Positions 48,484 to 57,448 of a stretch of 64,000 nucleotides of DNA are shown here, piece after piece; the first letter of the stretch is position 1; each line of letters begins with the position of its first letter. The position numbers and the translations under genes are program-made. The notes under the pieces were generated by a model. The model had not been told where the DNA came from, searched no databases, and was given only the letters and a program-made list of their open reading frames with translations. This stretch comes from Paenibacillus hemerocallicola. GTDB taxonomy: Bacteria; Bacillota; Bacilli; Paenibacillales; NBRC-103111. The DNA is taken from contig NZ_VDCQ01000037.1 in the NCBI RefSeq assembly GCF_006265175.1, positions 1 through 64,000 of the forward strand, given 5' to 3'.

Positions 48484-49281
48484 TTGTTGTCGAGCAATTT
48501 TCGTAGTACAGTGGTTATAATTTCCTTATTGTCGGTTGCGTTGCTGGGCTGCGGTACGAAGAAAGAGCCGACTGCCGCCGCAGACCGCACAGAGCTTACA
48601 ATTTCGGCGGCCGCGAGCCTGACCGACGCTTTGAACGAAGTAAAAGCTACTTACGAGCAGCAAAACAAAACGATTCGGCTGAACTTCAATTTCGGAGCGT
48701 CCGGAGCGCTGCAGCAGCAAATCGAGCAGGGAGCGCCGGCCGATCTGTTCTTGTCGGCCGCTTCGAAAAACATGAAAGCTTTGATCGATAAGCAGCTTAT
48801 CGATCCGGCACGTAACAAGACATGGCTGATCAATGAGCTGGTAGTCGCAGTAGCCGCGGATGGCAAGTCGGGTGTACGCAGCATAGGAGATTTGCAGCAA
48901 AAGGATGTCATGCATCTCGCTCTTGGGGAACCGCAGACCGTCCCGGCCGGTACATACGCGAAGGAGGCGCTTACCTATGCGAAGCTATGGGACGCCCTCC
49001 AGACGAAGCTCGTTTACGGTAAGGACGTCCGTCAAGTGCTTACCTACGTGGAGACCGGGAACGCTGAAGCCGGTTTCGTCTATAAAACCGATGCGCTCGG
49101 CTCGAGCAAAGTAAAAGTCGCCTTCAGCGTCGACCCGAACGCGTATACGCCCATCGAATATCCGGCAGGTGTCGTAAAAGCTACCAAGCATAGCAAGGAG
49201 GCGGGCGATTTCTATACGTATCTTCAATCGAAGGAAGCGCTGGACATATTCGTGAAATACGGCTTCACGGTCGCGAGATGA
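48484..49281 (+). CDS. modA: Molybdate-binding lipoprotein
   Basis: A 265-residue molybdate/tungstate-binding protein. The signal peptide ends ALLGCGT with the anchored Cys near residue 22. ModA motifs are TISAAASLTDALNEVKATYEQQ, LNFNFGASGALQQQIEQGAPADLFLSA, and ETGNAEAGFVYKTDA. The TTG start has AAAGGGGAG at 8 bp; a GTG 9 bp upstream overlaps the Shine-Dalgarno sequence and is unlikely. The stop overlaps the modB ATG. Confidence 0.93.
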   Translation: MLSSNFRSTVVIISLLSVALLGCGTKKEPTAAADRTELTISAAASLTDALNEVKATYEQQNKTIRLNFNFGASGALQQQIEQGAPADLFLSAASKNMKALIDKQLIDPARNKTWLINELVVAVAADGKSGVRSIGDLQQKDVMHLALGEPQTVPAGTYAKEALTYAKLWDALQTKLVYGKDVRQVLTYVETGNAEAGFVYKTDALGSSKVKVAFSVDPNAYTPIEYPAGVVKATKHSKEAGDFYTYLQSKEALDIFVKYGFTVAR

Positions 49282-49955
49282 TGAACGGGATCGATTGGAA
49301 CGAATTTTTATCGCCGATCGTGCTTTCTCTGAAAGTATCGGTCGTCTCCAGTCTATTCGTTCTGCTGGCAGGAGGATTATCGGCGTGGGGAATGTCCCGA
49401 CGAAGCTTTAGAGGAAAGACGCTTCTGGAAACCGCGCTATTGCTGCCGCTTGTGCTCCCGCCTACGGTCGTAGGCTTTATCCTGTTGGTGCTGCTTGGTA
49501 AAAAAAGCTGGATCGGGAGTCTGGCCGACACTATTTTTCAACATTCGATTATTTTTACGTGGGGAGCCGCGGTCATCGCTTCGGTCGTAGTCGCTTTCCC
49601 GTTGGTTTACCAGACAATGAAAACCGGCTTCGCTTCGGTCAGCCCCGAGCTGCAGGATGCCGCCAGATCGATGGGGGCCGGCGAGTGGCAAGTATGGCGG
49701 TTGATTACGCTGCCGCTCTCTTGGCGCTCGATCGTCACGGCCTATATTCTCGGCTTTGCCCGCGGACTCGGGGAATTCGGCGCTACTCTGATGATTGCGG
49801 GGAACATCCCGAATAAAACGCAGACGCTCCCCACGGCGATCTATACGGCAGTCGAATCGGGCAACCGGACGCTTGCCTGGTGCTGGACCGGCGCCATTAT
49901 CGCGATCTCGTTTATCATGTTATGGGCGGTGACCCGGAAAAATCGAGAGGAGTGA
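49278..49955 (+). CDS. modB: Molybdate ABC transporter permease
   Basis: A 225-residue permease with about five membrane segments. ETALLLPLVLPPTVVGFILLVLLGKKSWIG and the EAA-type loop ELQDAARSMGAGEWQVWRLITLPLSW are ModB signatures; RGLGEFGATLMIAGNIPNKTQTLPTAIYTAVE completes the family pattern. It overlaps modA by 4 bp. The gene for the ATPase ModC, normally next, is missing; an aldo/keto reductase follows instead, 4 bp downstream. A ModC encoded elsewhere or a shared ATPase must be assumed. Confidence 0.93.
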   Translation: MMNGIDWNEFLSPIVLSLKVSVVSSLFVLLAGGLSAWGMSRRSFRGKTLLETALLLPLVLPPTVVGFILLVLLGKKSWIGSLADTIFQHSIIFTWGAAVIASVVVAFPLVYQTMKTGFASVSPELQDAARSMGAGEWQVWRLITLPLSWRSIVTAYILGFARGLGEFGATLMIAGNIPNKTQTLPTAIYTAVESGNRTLAWCWTGAIIAISFIMLWAVTRKNREE

Positions 49956-49959
49956 ACGT

Positions 49960-50808
49960 ATGCAATACCGCAGATTGGGCCATACCGATGTCCAGATACC
50001 TGTTATCGGACAAGGAACATGGAGGTTTGGCGAAGACCGGAGCAAGGCGAAGGCGGAAATCGAAGCATTGCGCTTCGGCCTGGAGCGAGGGATGAGCCTT
50101 ATCGATACCGCGGAGGAATATGCCAAGGGAGGATCCGAGCGAGTCGTAGGGGAAGCGATCGCGGATGTTCGCAAGGAAGTATTCCTCGTTACGAAAGTAT
50201 CGGCCAAAAACTGTTCGTACAGCGGTGTGCTGCAAGCGGCCGAATCCAGTTTGGACAGATTGAACGCCACTTATATCGATCTTTATTTACAGCATTGGCC
50301 CAACGAACAAATTCCCGTGGCGGAAACGATGGCCGCGATGACCGAGCTGATCGACAAAGGCTTGGTCAAGTATGTCGGGGTAAGCAATTTCACCCCGAAG
50401 CTTCTGGCGGAGGCGCAGCGGGCATTGGGCCGTCATCCGCTGGTGTGCAATCAGATCGCGTACCATCTGGCCGACAGGCATATCGAGGACGCGGAGCTCC
50501 CTTTTTGCCGGGAAAACGGGATTACCGTTATGGGTTATTCGCCGTTCGGCTATGCTCCCCGACATTTCGGAAAACCGGGATTTCCCCAAGCCGGCACGCC
50601 GGAGCGGGCCGTATTGGACGAAATCGGCAAAAAGTACGGCAAGAACGCTTATCAAGTCGCCTTGAACTGGATCGTCAGACAAGAGGGAATCGTCACCATA
50701 CCGAAATCCGCGAATCTCGATCACATTCGGGATAATCTGAATGCCTTGGGCTGGGAGCTGGAGGAAGAAGATCTGGTTCGGATCGAGCATACGTTTCCCA
50801 AAAAGTAA
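49960..50808 (+). CDS. Aldo/keto reductase
   Basis: A 282-residue AKR TIM-barrel enzyme. The catalytic tetrad residues are in SLIDTAEEYAKGGSE (Asp, Tyr), FLVTKVSAKN (Lys) and DLYLQHWPNE (His). NADPH-binding SNF and IPKSANLDHIRDN patterns are present. It follows modB by 4 bp and so belongs to the same operon. B. subtilis also has an aldo/keto reductase (yvgN) behind its modAB-like genes, though that protein looks like a different AKR subgroup. The link to molybdenum is unexplained. Confidence 0.9.
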   Translation: MQYRRLGHTDVQIPVIGQGTWRFGEDRSKAKAEIEALRFGLERGMSLIDTAEEYAKGGSERVVGEAIADVRKEVFLVTKVSAKNCSYSGVLQAAESSLDRLNATYIDLYLQHWPNEQIPVAETMAAMTELIDKGLVKYVGVSNFTPKLLAEAQRALGRHPLVCNQIAYHLADRHIEDAELPFCRENGITVMGYSPFGYAPRHFGKPGFPQAGTPERAVLDEIGKKYGKNAYQVALNWIVRQEGIVTIPKSANLDHIRDNLNALGWELEEEDLVRIEHTFPKK

Positions 50809-50866
50809 CGCTTATGCTCGATATAGCGAATGGGATAGAAACGAAGTCTGCGAAGGAGGAAAAAAG

Positions 50867-51535
50867 ATGCCCGATTCCGTCAGGGCTATCGTAACGGGTG
50901 CTACCGGAATGGTAGGCGAGGGGGTAGTTCACGAATGCTTGAAGCATCCGGATGTGGAGCAGGTATTGGTGCTCGGTCGGAAACCGTGCGGTATTTCGCA
51001 CCCGAAGCTGCGAGAGATTATTGTCCGCGACTTCTTCGAGCTGACCTCGATCGAAGAGCGGTTGTCCGGCTATAATGCCGCCTTCTTTTGTCTGGGCGTA
51101 TCATCGGTAGGCATGAAGGAGCAACAATACGACCGGCTGACCTATGAGCTGACCTTGAACGCGGCCGATACCTTTGCGAGATTGAATCCGGACATGATTT
51201 TCTGTTACGTATCCGGGTCCGGCACCGACAGCACGGAGCAAGGCAAATCGATGTGGGCAAGGGTGAAGGGGAAGACGGAAAATCATCTGATGAGGCTGCC
51301 TTTCAAGAAGGCCTATATGTTTCGCGCCGGTTACATGCAGCCTACGAAGGGGCTGAACAATGCGCATTCCTATTATTCCGCGCTAGGCTGGCTGTATCCG
51401 GTATGGAAGTTGCTGTTCCCGAACCATGTATGCACGTTGCAAGAAGTAGGAATCGCCATGATCCACTCCGTCACGAAAGGGTATGAGAAGTCCGTGCTGG
51501 AAGTAAAAGATATCGTTGCTTTGGCACGGCGATAA
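50867..51535 (+). CDS. NAD(P)-binding Rossmann-fold protein (short epimerase-like)
   Basis: A 222-residue protein. The nucleotide-binding motif is AIVTGATGMVGEGVVHECL at the N-terminus, with VLVLGRKP after the second strand, SSVGMKEQQYDRLTYELTLNAA and FCYVSGSGTDSTEQGKSMWARVKGKTENHLM holding a Ser-x(n)-Lys pair. It resembles the NAD-dependent epimerase/HTATIP2-like atypical SDR group. GAAGGAGG precedes the ATG. It probably ends the modAB-AKR transcript, judging by same-strand spacing and the terminator that follows. Confidence 0.82.
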   Translation: MPDSVRAIVTGATGMVGEGVVHECLKHPDVEQVLVLGRKPCGISHPKLREIIVRDFFELTSIEERLSGYNAAFFCLGVSSVGMKEQQYDRLTYELTLNAADTFARLNPDMIFCYVSGSGTDSTEQGKSMWARVKGKTENHLMRLPFKKAYMFRAGYMQPTKGLNNAHSYYSALGWLYPVWKLLFPNHVCTLQEVGIAMIHSVTKGYEKSVLEVKDIVALARR

Positions 51536-51542
51536 GAGGAAG

Positions 51543-51582
51543 AAAAGCCTCGACCCGGTTAACGAACCAGGTCGAGGCTTTG
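51543..51582 (+). terminator. Bidirectional terminator between convergent genes
   Basis: AAAGCCTCGACC and GGTCGAGGCTTT form a perfect 12-bp stem with a 14-base loop between the Rossmann-fold gene and the SNF2 helicase gene. Confidence 0.85.
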
Positions 51583-51586
51583 TAGA

Positions 51587-54500
51587 TTAGCCGATCATGA
51601 GAATGTCGCGTATATCCTCTTCCGTCAATGCGGACAATGCTTCCTGACCGGGCTGGATGACTTCCTCGATCAAATTTTTCTTTTTTTGCTGAAGCAAGTA
51701 CATTTTGTCTTCCACGGTGCCTTGGCTGACCAGTCGAATGACCTGCACGACGTTTTTCTGCCCGATCCGGTACGCCCGGTCGGCGGCTTGCTGCTCCACG
51801 GCGGGGTTCCACCATAGATCGTACAAAATGACCGTGTCCGCTCCGGTCAAGTTCAGACCGGTGCCGCCGGCCTTCAAGGAAATCAGGAACAATTCCCGTT
51901 CGCCGTCGTTAAATCGGCTGCACAGCTCGACGCGCTCCGCTGCGGGGGTTTTGCCGTCCAAGTAAAAATGCGGCACTCCCTGACGGCCCAGCTCTCTTGC
52001 GATCAAACCCAGCATCTCGGTAAATTGCGAGAAGACGAGCATTCGCTTTCCCGCGCTCCGGCATTCCTCCACAAGCTCCAGCAACTGCTCGAATTTGGCC
52101 GAGCTTCCGTCGTACCCTTCGACGAACAGGGCGGGGTGGCAGCACAGCTGGCGGAGACGGGTCAATCCGGCCAATATTTTGATCCTGTTTTTTTGGAACC
52201 CGTTCTCGTTCAGGTGCTGCAACGTTTCTTGACGCAATTTGGCCAAGTAAGCAGCGTACAGCTTCTTCTGATCCGGCAGCAGCTCGGACGTTTGCAGCGA
52301 CTCGATCTTCTCCGGCAGCTCCTTCAGCACATCGGATTTCAACCGGCGCAGCAGAAAAGGGCGAATTCGTCTCGCCACGCTTTCCCGCGATAATTCGTTA
52401 AACGCTTTTCTGCCCGGGAACAGCCCGGGAAATACGGCTTCAAAAATGGACCACAGCTCTTCCAACGAATTTTCTACGGGAGTTCCGGTCAGGGCGAAAC
52501 GATGCCGGGCTTGCAGCAGTTTCACGACCTGAGCCGTTTGGGTCGTATAATTTTTGAATGCCTGAGCCTCGTCCAACAATAGCGTATGATACGTTTGTTC
52601 CGAATACAGATCGATGTCTCTCCGAATTAGCGGGTAAGAGGTAATAATGACATCCATGCTCGGTATTTCCCTCAAAATGGCGCGTCGGTCCGCTCTGCTC
52701 CCGTCAGCGATGACGGCCCGAATTTCGGGCGCGAACTTCGTTAGCTCATTTCTCCAGTTATACGTTAGGGAGGCGGGGGCAACGACGAGCGCCGGCATCC
52801 CCAGACTGCGGATTTCCGGCAGTGCGGAGACGAGAAACGCGATGCTTTGCAGCGTTTTGCCAAGCCCCATATCGTCCGCCAAAATGCCGCCGAACCGGTA
52901 GTGTGCGACCGTCTTCATCCATTGGTACCCGAACTTTTGGTAATCCCGAAGTACCGTGTCCAGAGCAGCGGGGACAGGGAAATCCAAATGGTCCGGATTG
53001 CGCATGTTCTCCAACAGCCGGCGCAGCGATTTGCCGAGCGTCACGGCATTCCCTTGACGCATCGAATCGGTCAAGTGGAGACCGCGGACGACCGGGAGCC
53101 GGAATTGCGAACCGATTACATCCGTGTTGCTAATGCCGACTTCGTTAAGAAGGCGGATGATTTCCTGGAATTCCGCGCTATCCAGCGGCATTAACGCCCC
53201 ATTCGGCAGCCGGTAATATTTCCGTTTCTCCTCGAGCGATATCAACAATTCGCGAATGTCGGAGTCTGGTATGCCTGCCATGTCGAACCGGAATTCGAGC
53301 CATTCGATCCGTTCATCCACATCCACCGTTATTTTCGGTGGAGCGTGCTTGGTGACGATTCGCACCTTCACGGCTGAAGTGGCGTACACTTTCAGCAGCT
53401 TCTCCAGCTGCGGCACGATGGTGTACAAAAAATCGTATTCCGCATCCTCGTCATCCAGAAAGTAGCCGCTTTCCGTCCGGGCGAAGGAGCCCTGCTCCAA
53501 AAGCTCGATAATTTGCCGCTCCTTCTCCCCGTCCCTCATCAAAATGCGGCCGCTGCCGCCTTTGGCGCGGTTTCCTTCCAAAGGATTGAAGACGATGTCG
53601 CCGTATTGAAACTCCAAGCCGGCCAACAGCCGAGACTTTACCCGGTCCAAATACAGCTTGGCCTCGAGCGGCGTGCGAACAAGACGGTCTGAAACCGTTT
53701 GAGCGATCCGAACGTTCCCGAGCTTCATCAGCCCCGGGATAACCCTCTCCATGAAAAGCTCCATTTGCTCCGGCGGTATATGGATTTGGTGCTTTCGCAA
53801 AGGCTCGAGCATTCGCATCATTTCGACGAGGCGATTGCACGCGTCGGCCTGCAGCTTCAGCAGCTTGCCTTCGGAAAGGACGATGCCGTACGACTCCATG
53901 ACCGTTATGTGTTCCATACCGTGGACATTCAATACATAACCTTCCCCCTGCGCTTGGTCGAATTCAAAATCAAGCGGAAGAGGCTCCTCGGATACGCGGA
54001 TGCCTTCGAACGTGCCTTCCTCGTATACCAGTTGCACGGAAGGCGCTGCCGCCAGCAAAGGAAGGAGTGCGTCCCAAGAGAATGGGGGAATCAGCAGCTG
54101 CCGCTCGCCCTTCGGCTTGCGAGTTTGGATTGAATACGGATTGGAAGCTTCGCGGTACATGTTCTCGTTGCGGTTTATTTGGATCAGCTGCCGAATTACG
54201 GCATCATCCCGCTCCTGAAAGCTGTGCAGCTCCGGATCGTAAATGAATTGCTTGGACAACGGGAAGGGCTGTCTCCGATCGATCCGTTCGAGAAACGATT
54301 GGATAGGCTGAACGATATAGGGTCGCTTCGGGCCGACTTTCATCTCGATGCCGAACATAACCTTCCCGAAGCCGTAGTATACGGGCTTGCAGACGAACTC
54401 CACCTGTAAGGGCGTCCGATTATCGAAAAAGGGCCGGCTGCCGGTCGGCCGCATCGGTTTCTCGCTGAACAGTCCGAGCATGCCGCTGGTCAGTTCGAGA

Positions 54501-54922
54501 TCTCCTTCCGAACTCCCTGTTCGTCTTGCCGAAGCAAAATCGATTCGGGGATGACTTAGGCCGGGTTTCCTTGCGAATGCTTCTTCCGTTTGCAGTCTGG
54601 ATACACCCGGACGGATTGCCTGCAATCCGTCCTCCAGTTGAATGCCGTGGAGCTTGATCAGCGCGGCAGCAATATGCTCGCAATAACGAGAGGGAGAACC
54701 GGCTGAAGGACAAGTACATGTCGCATGCACGTCTCCGTTCCGGTCGATCTCGACGGATACTTGGGTGCCGATGCTTCCTTGCACGGTTGCTTCGTAACGG
54801 GGGTGATCGGGATCGGTATGGGTAATTGTCACTTCTCCGGCTTGGCAGCTTTTGTCTCCCAGTTCATACGCGCGTTCTCCGCACAGCAATTTGATGACCC
54901 GCCGGGTCAGTTGAAAGCTCAT
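51587..54922 (-). CDS. SWI/SNF-family (SNF2) DNA helicase/translocase with SWIM zinc finger
   Basis: A 1111-residue protein. An N-terminal SWIM zinc-binding motif is visible as C69-x-C71 and C81-x-H83 (ATCTCPSAGSPSRYCEHIA). A long middle region follows, then an SNF2 motor: ILADDMGLGKTLQSIAFL (Walker A), LLLDEAQAFKN (DEAQ box), FALTGTPVENSLEELWS (motif III), LVFSQFTEMLGLI and GTGLNLTGADTVILYDLWWNPAVEQQAADRAYRIGQ (motifs V and VI). This is the YwqA-like architecture of Bacilli. It would translocate on double-stranded DNA to remodel protein-DNA complexes. AAAGGATC precedes the ATG. Monocistronic. Confidence 0.95.
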   Translation of the reverse strand: MSFQLTRRVIKLLCGERAYELGDKSCQAGEVTITHTDPDHPRYEATVQGSIGTQVSVEIDRNGDVHATCTCPSAGSPSRYCEHIAAALIKLHGIQLEDGLQAIRPGVSRLQTEEAFARKPGLSHPRIDFASARRTGSSEGDLELTSGMLGLFSEKPMRPTGSRPFFDNRTPLQVEFVCKPVYYGFGKVMFGIEMKVGPKRPYIVQPIQSFLERIDRRQPFPLSKQFIYDPELHSFQERDDAVIRQLIQINRNENMYREASNPYSIQTRKPKGERQLLIPPFSWDALLPLLAAAPSVQLVYEEGTFEGIRVSEEPLPLDFEFDQAQGEGYVLNVHGMEHITVMESYGIVLSEGKLLKLQADACNRLVEMMRMLEPLRKHQIHIPPEQMELFMERVIPGLMKLGNVRIAQTVSDRLVRTPLEAKLYLDRVKSRLLAGLEFQYGDIVFNPLEGNRAKGGSGRILMRDGEKERQIIELLEQGSFARTESGYFLDDEDAEYDFLYTIVPQLEKLLKVYATSAVKVRIVTKHAPPKITVDVDERIEWLEFRFDMAGIPDSDIRELLISLEEKRKYYRLPNGALMPLDSAEFQEIIRLLNEVGISNTDVIGSQFRLPVVRGLHLTDSMRQGNAVTLGKSLRRLLENMRNPDHLDFPVPAALDTVLRDYQKFGYQWMKTVAHYRFGGILADDMGLGKTLQSIAFLVSALPEIRSLGMPALVVAPASLTYNWRNELTKFAPEIRAVIADGSRADRRAILREIPSMDVIITSYPLIRRDIDLYSEQTYHTLLLDEAQAFKNYTTQTAQVVKLLQARHRFALTGTPVENSLEELWSIFEAVFPGLFPGRKAFNELSRESVARRIRPFLLRRLKSDVLKELPEKIESLQTSELLPDQKKLYAAYLAKLRQETLQHLNENGFQKNRIKILAGLTRLRQLCCHPALFVEGYDGSSAKFEQLLELVEECRSAGKRMLVFSQFTEMLGLIARELGRQGVPHFYLDGKTPAAERVELCSRFNDGERELFLISLKAGGTGLNLTGADTVILYDLWWNPAVEQQAADRAYRIGQKNVVQVIRLVSQGTVEDKMYLLQQKKKNLIEEVIQPGQEALSALTEEDIRDILMIG

Positions 54923-55056
54923 TTCCCAGATCCTTTCTATTCGTTAGTCATGCATTACGCACGATCGCTTATTCTCGAAACGCTTCTCTCATGATAACAG
55001 AAATATCGAAAAAGAACAGGGAACCTAAGGTCAAGCGTCGAAGGTGTAGTCATCGA

Positions 55057-55071
55057 TCATAATCATTATCG
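55057..55071. promoter_or_regulatory. Fur-box-like sequence
   Basis: TCATAATCATTATCG matches the 7-1-7 Fur/PerR-type dyad TGATAAT-N-ATTATCA except for one base in each arm. It lies 30 bp before the YdcF-like gene. Confidence 0.4.
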
Positions 55072-55100
55072 GAAGTACGTCCATAGAGGAGGTAGACAAC

Positions 55101-55898
55101 GTGGTTCTGCATGATGGTAATCAATCGGAGCTTGCATCGGATTTAAATGCGATCGCCCGATTTCTGGCCAAGCAGGATGTTTCGTCTTCGGATTGGAGGA
55201 CGGTCGATATCGATCTGGCGATTCTCGCGGGCAATGAAACGCTGCATTCCGTTTTGACGGCAGCGGAACTGGTTGGAAGCGGCTTTCAAGGGCAACTGCT
55301 GATTAGTGGAGGAAACGGACATGCGACACCCCGATTGGAAGCCGCCATTCAGAGTCATCCCCTTTTCCGCGATGTGGAAACGGCGAACCGATCCGAGGCG
55401 GAGATGATGGCCTCGATACTGACGCGTCATCTGGGAGTGCCCGACCGGCAGCTGCTTCTGGAAGCCCGTTCTTCCAATGCGGGCGAAAATGCGCTTTTTT
55501 CATGGCAGCGGCTTGTGGAAGCACGTCTTGTTCCGAAGAAGGTATTGCTGATTCAGGACCCGCTTATGCAGAGACGTCTTCAGGCCACGTTTCAGAAATG
55601 CTGGGCGCCTTTCACCGAAGCTTTGTTTTACAGCTGCGCCCCATTCGTACCGGTGGTCGATTATGTAGACGGAGCCATGATCATCAACACGCCGGACGGT
55701 CTGGAGGCGTGGTCTCCGGGTCGGTTCGTTTCCATGCTGCTGGGCGAACTGCTCCGTCTTCGCGACGATGAGCGCGGGTATGGTCCGAACGGCAAAAACT
55801 ATATCGTTTCCGTACGTATACCGCCGGAAATCGAGCAGGCTAATTCCCGGGTGACGGCTTCTTTCGCCGGGAAAGATATGGCGAGGCCCGTATGCTGA
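55101..55898 (+). CDS. YdcF-family protein (DUF218)
   Basis: A 265-residue protein close in length to E. coli YdcF. The DUF218 landmarks are DLAILAGNETLHSVLTAAELVGSGFQGQLLISGGNGHATPRL, RSEAEMMASILTRHLGVPDRQLLLEARSSNAGENALFSWQRL, and KKVLLIQDPLMQRRLQATF. YdcF binds S-adenosylmethionine; the physiological role is unknown. The start is GTG 6 bp after AGAGGAGG. The C-terminal PEIEQANSRV region is typical. A Fur-like box upstream hints at metal control. Confidence 0.85.
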   Translation: MVLHDGNQSELASDLNAIARFLAKQDVSSSDWRTVDIDLAILAGNETLHSVLTAAELVGSGFQGQLLISGGNGHATPRLEAAIQSHPLFRDVETANRSEAEMMASILTRHLGVPDRQLLLEARSSNAGENALFSWQRLVEARLVPKKVLLIQDPLMQRRLQATFQKCWAPFTEALFYSCAPFVPVVDYVDGAMIINTPDGLEAWSPGRFVSMLLGELLRLRDDERGYGPNGKNYIVSVRIPPEIEQANSRVTASFAGKDMARPVC

Positions 55899-56010
55899 TT
55901 TTTAACAAGTGAAAATTGTCAAACAATTCTCATCATTCCTCTATGGAGCTTGGGTGCAAGCGTCTTATAATGAAGAAGCAATGGATGAAACCGGGAGGGG
56001 ATAAGCGGGC

Positions 56011-56997
56011 ATGAATCATGGCGGGATCAAAATATTTGCGGGAAGCTCGGGAAGGTCGTTCGCGGAACGCATGTGCAAGTACTTGGATGCGGAATTGGGG
56101 TTGTCGGAGGCGATTACGTTTTCCGAAGGAAATACGTTTGTCCGGATTGGCGAAACGGTACGGGACAAAGACGTGTATCTCGTTCAGTCGATCGGTCTGA
56201 AGCCGAACGATGAATTTGTGGAAATTTTGTTTTGGGTGGATGCCTTCAAGCGGGCCAGCGCCAATTCCGTAACCGTCATCATGCCCTATTTCAGCTATGC
56301 GAAAGGGGATAAGAAGGACGAGCCCCGAGTATCGATCCGGGCTCGGGTGTGCGCGGAATCGATCGAGCTGGCCGGAGCGGACCGCGTCGTAGCGATGGAT
56401 TTGCACAGCCATCAAATCCAAGGATTTTTCAAAAAGCCCGTCGACCATTTATTCGCGCTGCCCGTCTTGTCGGAGGCGATTCTGCAAATGAATTTGACCG
56501 ATCCCGTCGTGGTCTCTCCGGACGCCGGCTTCGCCAAGCAAGCGAGAAAGTATGCGGATTATCTCGGAATGCCGATCGCAATCGGCGACAAAACCCGGAA
56601 AGATCACAAGGAGAAGGCTGAAATCATGGAGATTATCGGGGATGTTCGCGGCAAAACGGCCGTCATCATCGACGATTTTACGATTACGGGCGGAAGTATC
56701 GTCGAGCTGTCGAAAGGGTTGAAGGCGAGAGGCGCCAAAAGGATCATTGCCTGTTTGTCCCATTTGCTGGTGAACGAGAAGGGTGTCAAGAAGCTGGAGG
56801 ACAGTCCGATCGAGCTGATCCTTGGAACGGATTCCGTCGTAAATCCGCATATCGCGCAATCCGACAAAATAAGGCTCGTGTCGGTTGCTCCGCTGTTCGC
56901 AGAGGCGATTAGCCGAATCCATAGAAGGGAATCGGTTAGCCCATTATTCGAACGCGTGCCCGACGGCGTAATCAAAAGCTCCTTGATTACGGATTGA
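56011..56997 (+). CDS. Diverged ribose-phosphate pyrophosphokinase (PRPP synthetase-like)
   Basis: A 328-residue protein with the PRPP synthetase layout: FAGSSGRSFAERMCKYLDAELG, the ribose-5-phosphate region TFSEGNTFVRIGETVRDKDVYLVQS, VTVIMPYFSYAKGDKKDEPRVSIRARV (ATP loop), VVAMDLHSHQIQGFF, VSPDAGFAKQARKYADYLG and the PRPP loop VIIDDFTITGGSIVEL. Against housekeeping Prs, the YARQD motif is YAKGD and the SPD-x-GG-x-x-RA motif lacks the second Gly and Arg. It stands alone, away from glmU-prs. It may be an additional paralogue or a regulatory homologue. Confidence 0.85.
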   Translation: MNHGGIKIFAGSSGRSFAERMCKYLDAELGLSEAITFSEGNTFVRIGETVRDKDVYLVQSIGLKPNDEFVEILFWVDAFKRASANSVTVIMPYFSYAKGDKKDEPRVSIRARVCAESIELAGADRVVAMDLHSHQIQGFFKKPVDHLFALPVLSEAILQMNLTDPVVVSPDAGFAKQARKYADYLGMPIAIGDKTRKDHKEKAEIMEIIGDVRGKTAVIIDDFTITGGSIVELSKGLKARGAKRIIACLSHLLVNEKGVKKLEDSPIELILGTDSVVNPHIAQSDKIRLVSVAPLFAEAISRIHRRESVSPLFERVPDGVIKSSLITD

Positions 56998-57002
56998 AGC
57001 GA

Positions 57003-57197
57003 CTAAGGCATCGGCTCGAACCGGTCTGCAAACCGAGTCAGCCAGCCATACAGGAGACCGCTTAACAAAATTGCGGATAAAATGGCCGCAGGCAGCTTAC
57101 TCAGCTTAAACGTTTTGCCGATGGTTTTGTACAGGAAGATATATGCCAATGCCATTCCCATACAAAACGTTGCGATCAAAAACGCCGTTCCATCCAT
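57003..57197 (-). CDS. Small two-helix membrane protein
   Basis: A 64-residue protein, MDGTAFLIATFCMGMALAYIFLYKTIGK followed by a short charged loop and AAILSAILLSGLLYGWL. It has GGAGGCGG 6 bp before the ATG and two membrane helices. It is convergent with the PRPP synthetase-like gene, 5 bp from its stop. No family is recognised. Confidence 0.6.
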   Translation of the reverse strand: MDGTAFLIATFCMGMALAYIFLYKTIGKTFKLSKLPAAILSAILLSGLLYGWLTRFADRFEPMP

Positions 57198-57448
57198 ATA
57201 ACCGCCTCCTATGCATACTAGTACTCTCGGCGACAGGGTTTGTTGCGCAGCATGACCGGCAAAGCCGGACGCCAAGTATGCTCCGGTCGGAGATCTATTT
57301 ATCGCGGCATGCGACGATAGTCATTAGTCTGCCTGTTATGCCCAAGCTATTCGTGCTTTTTTGTAAAATCAATATAGGTCGAAAGCTCCTTACGCCCGCT
57401 TGTCATAATATGGTAGAATCCACTAGCGGATAGGGAGGAGATAAAAAT

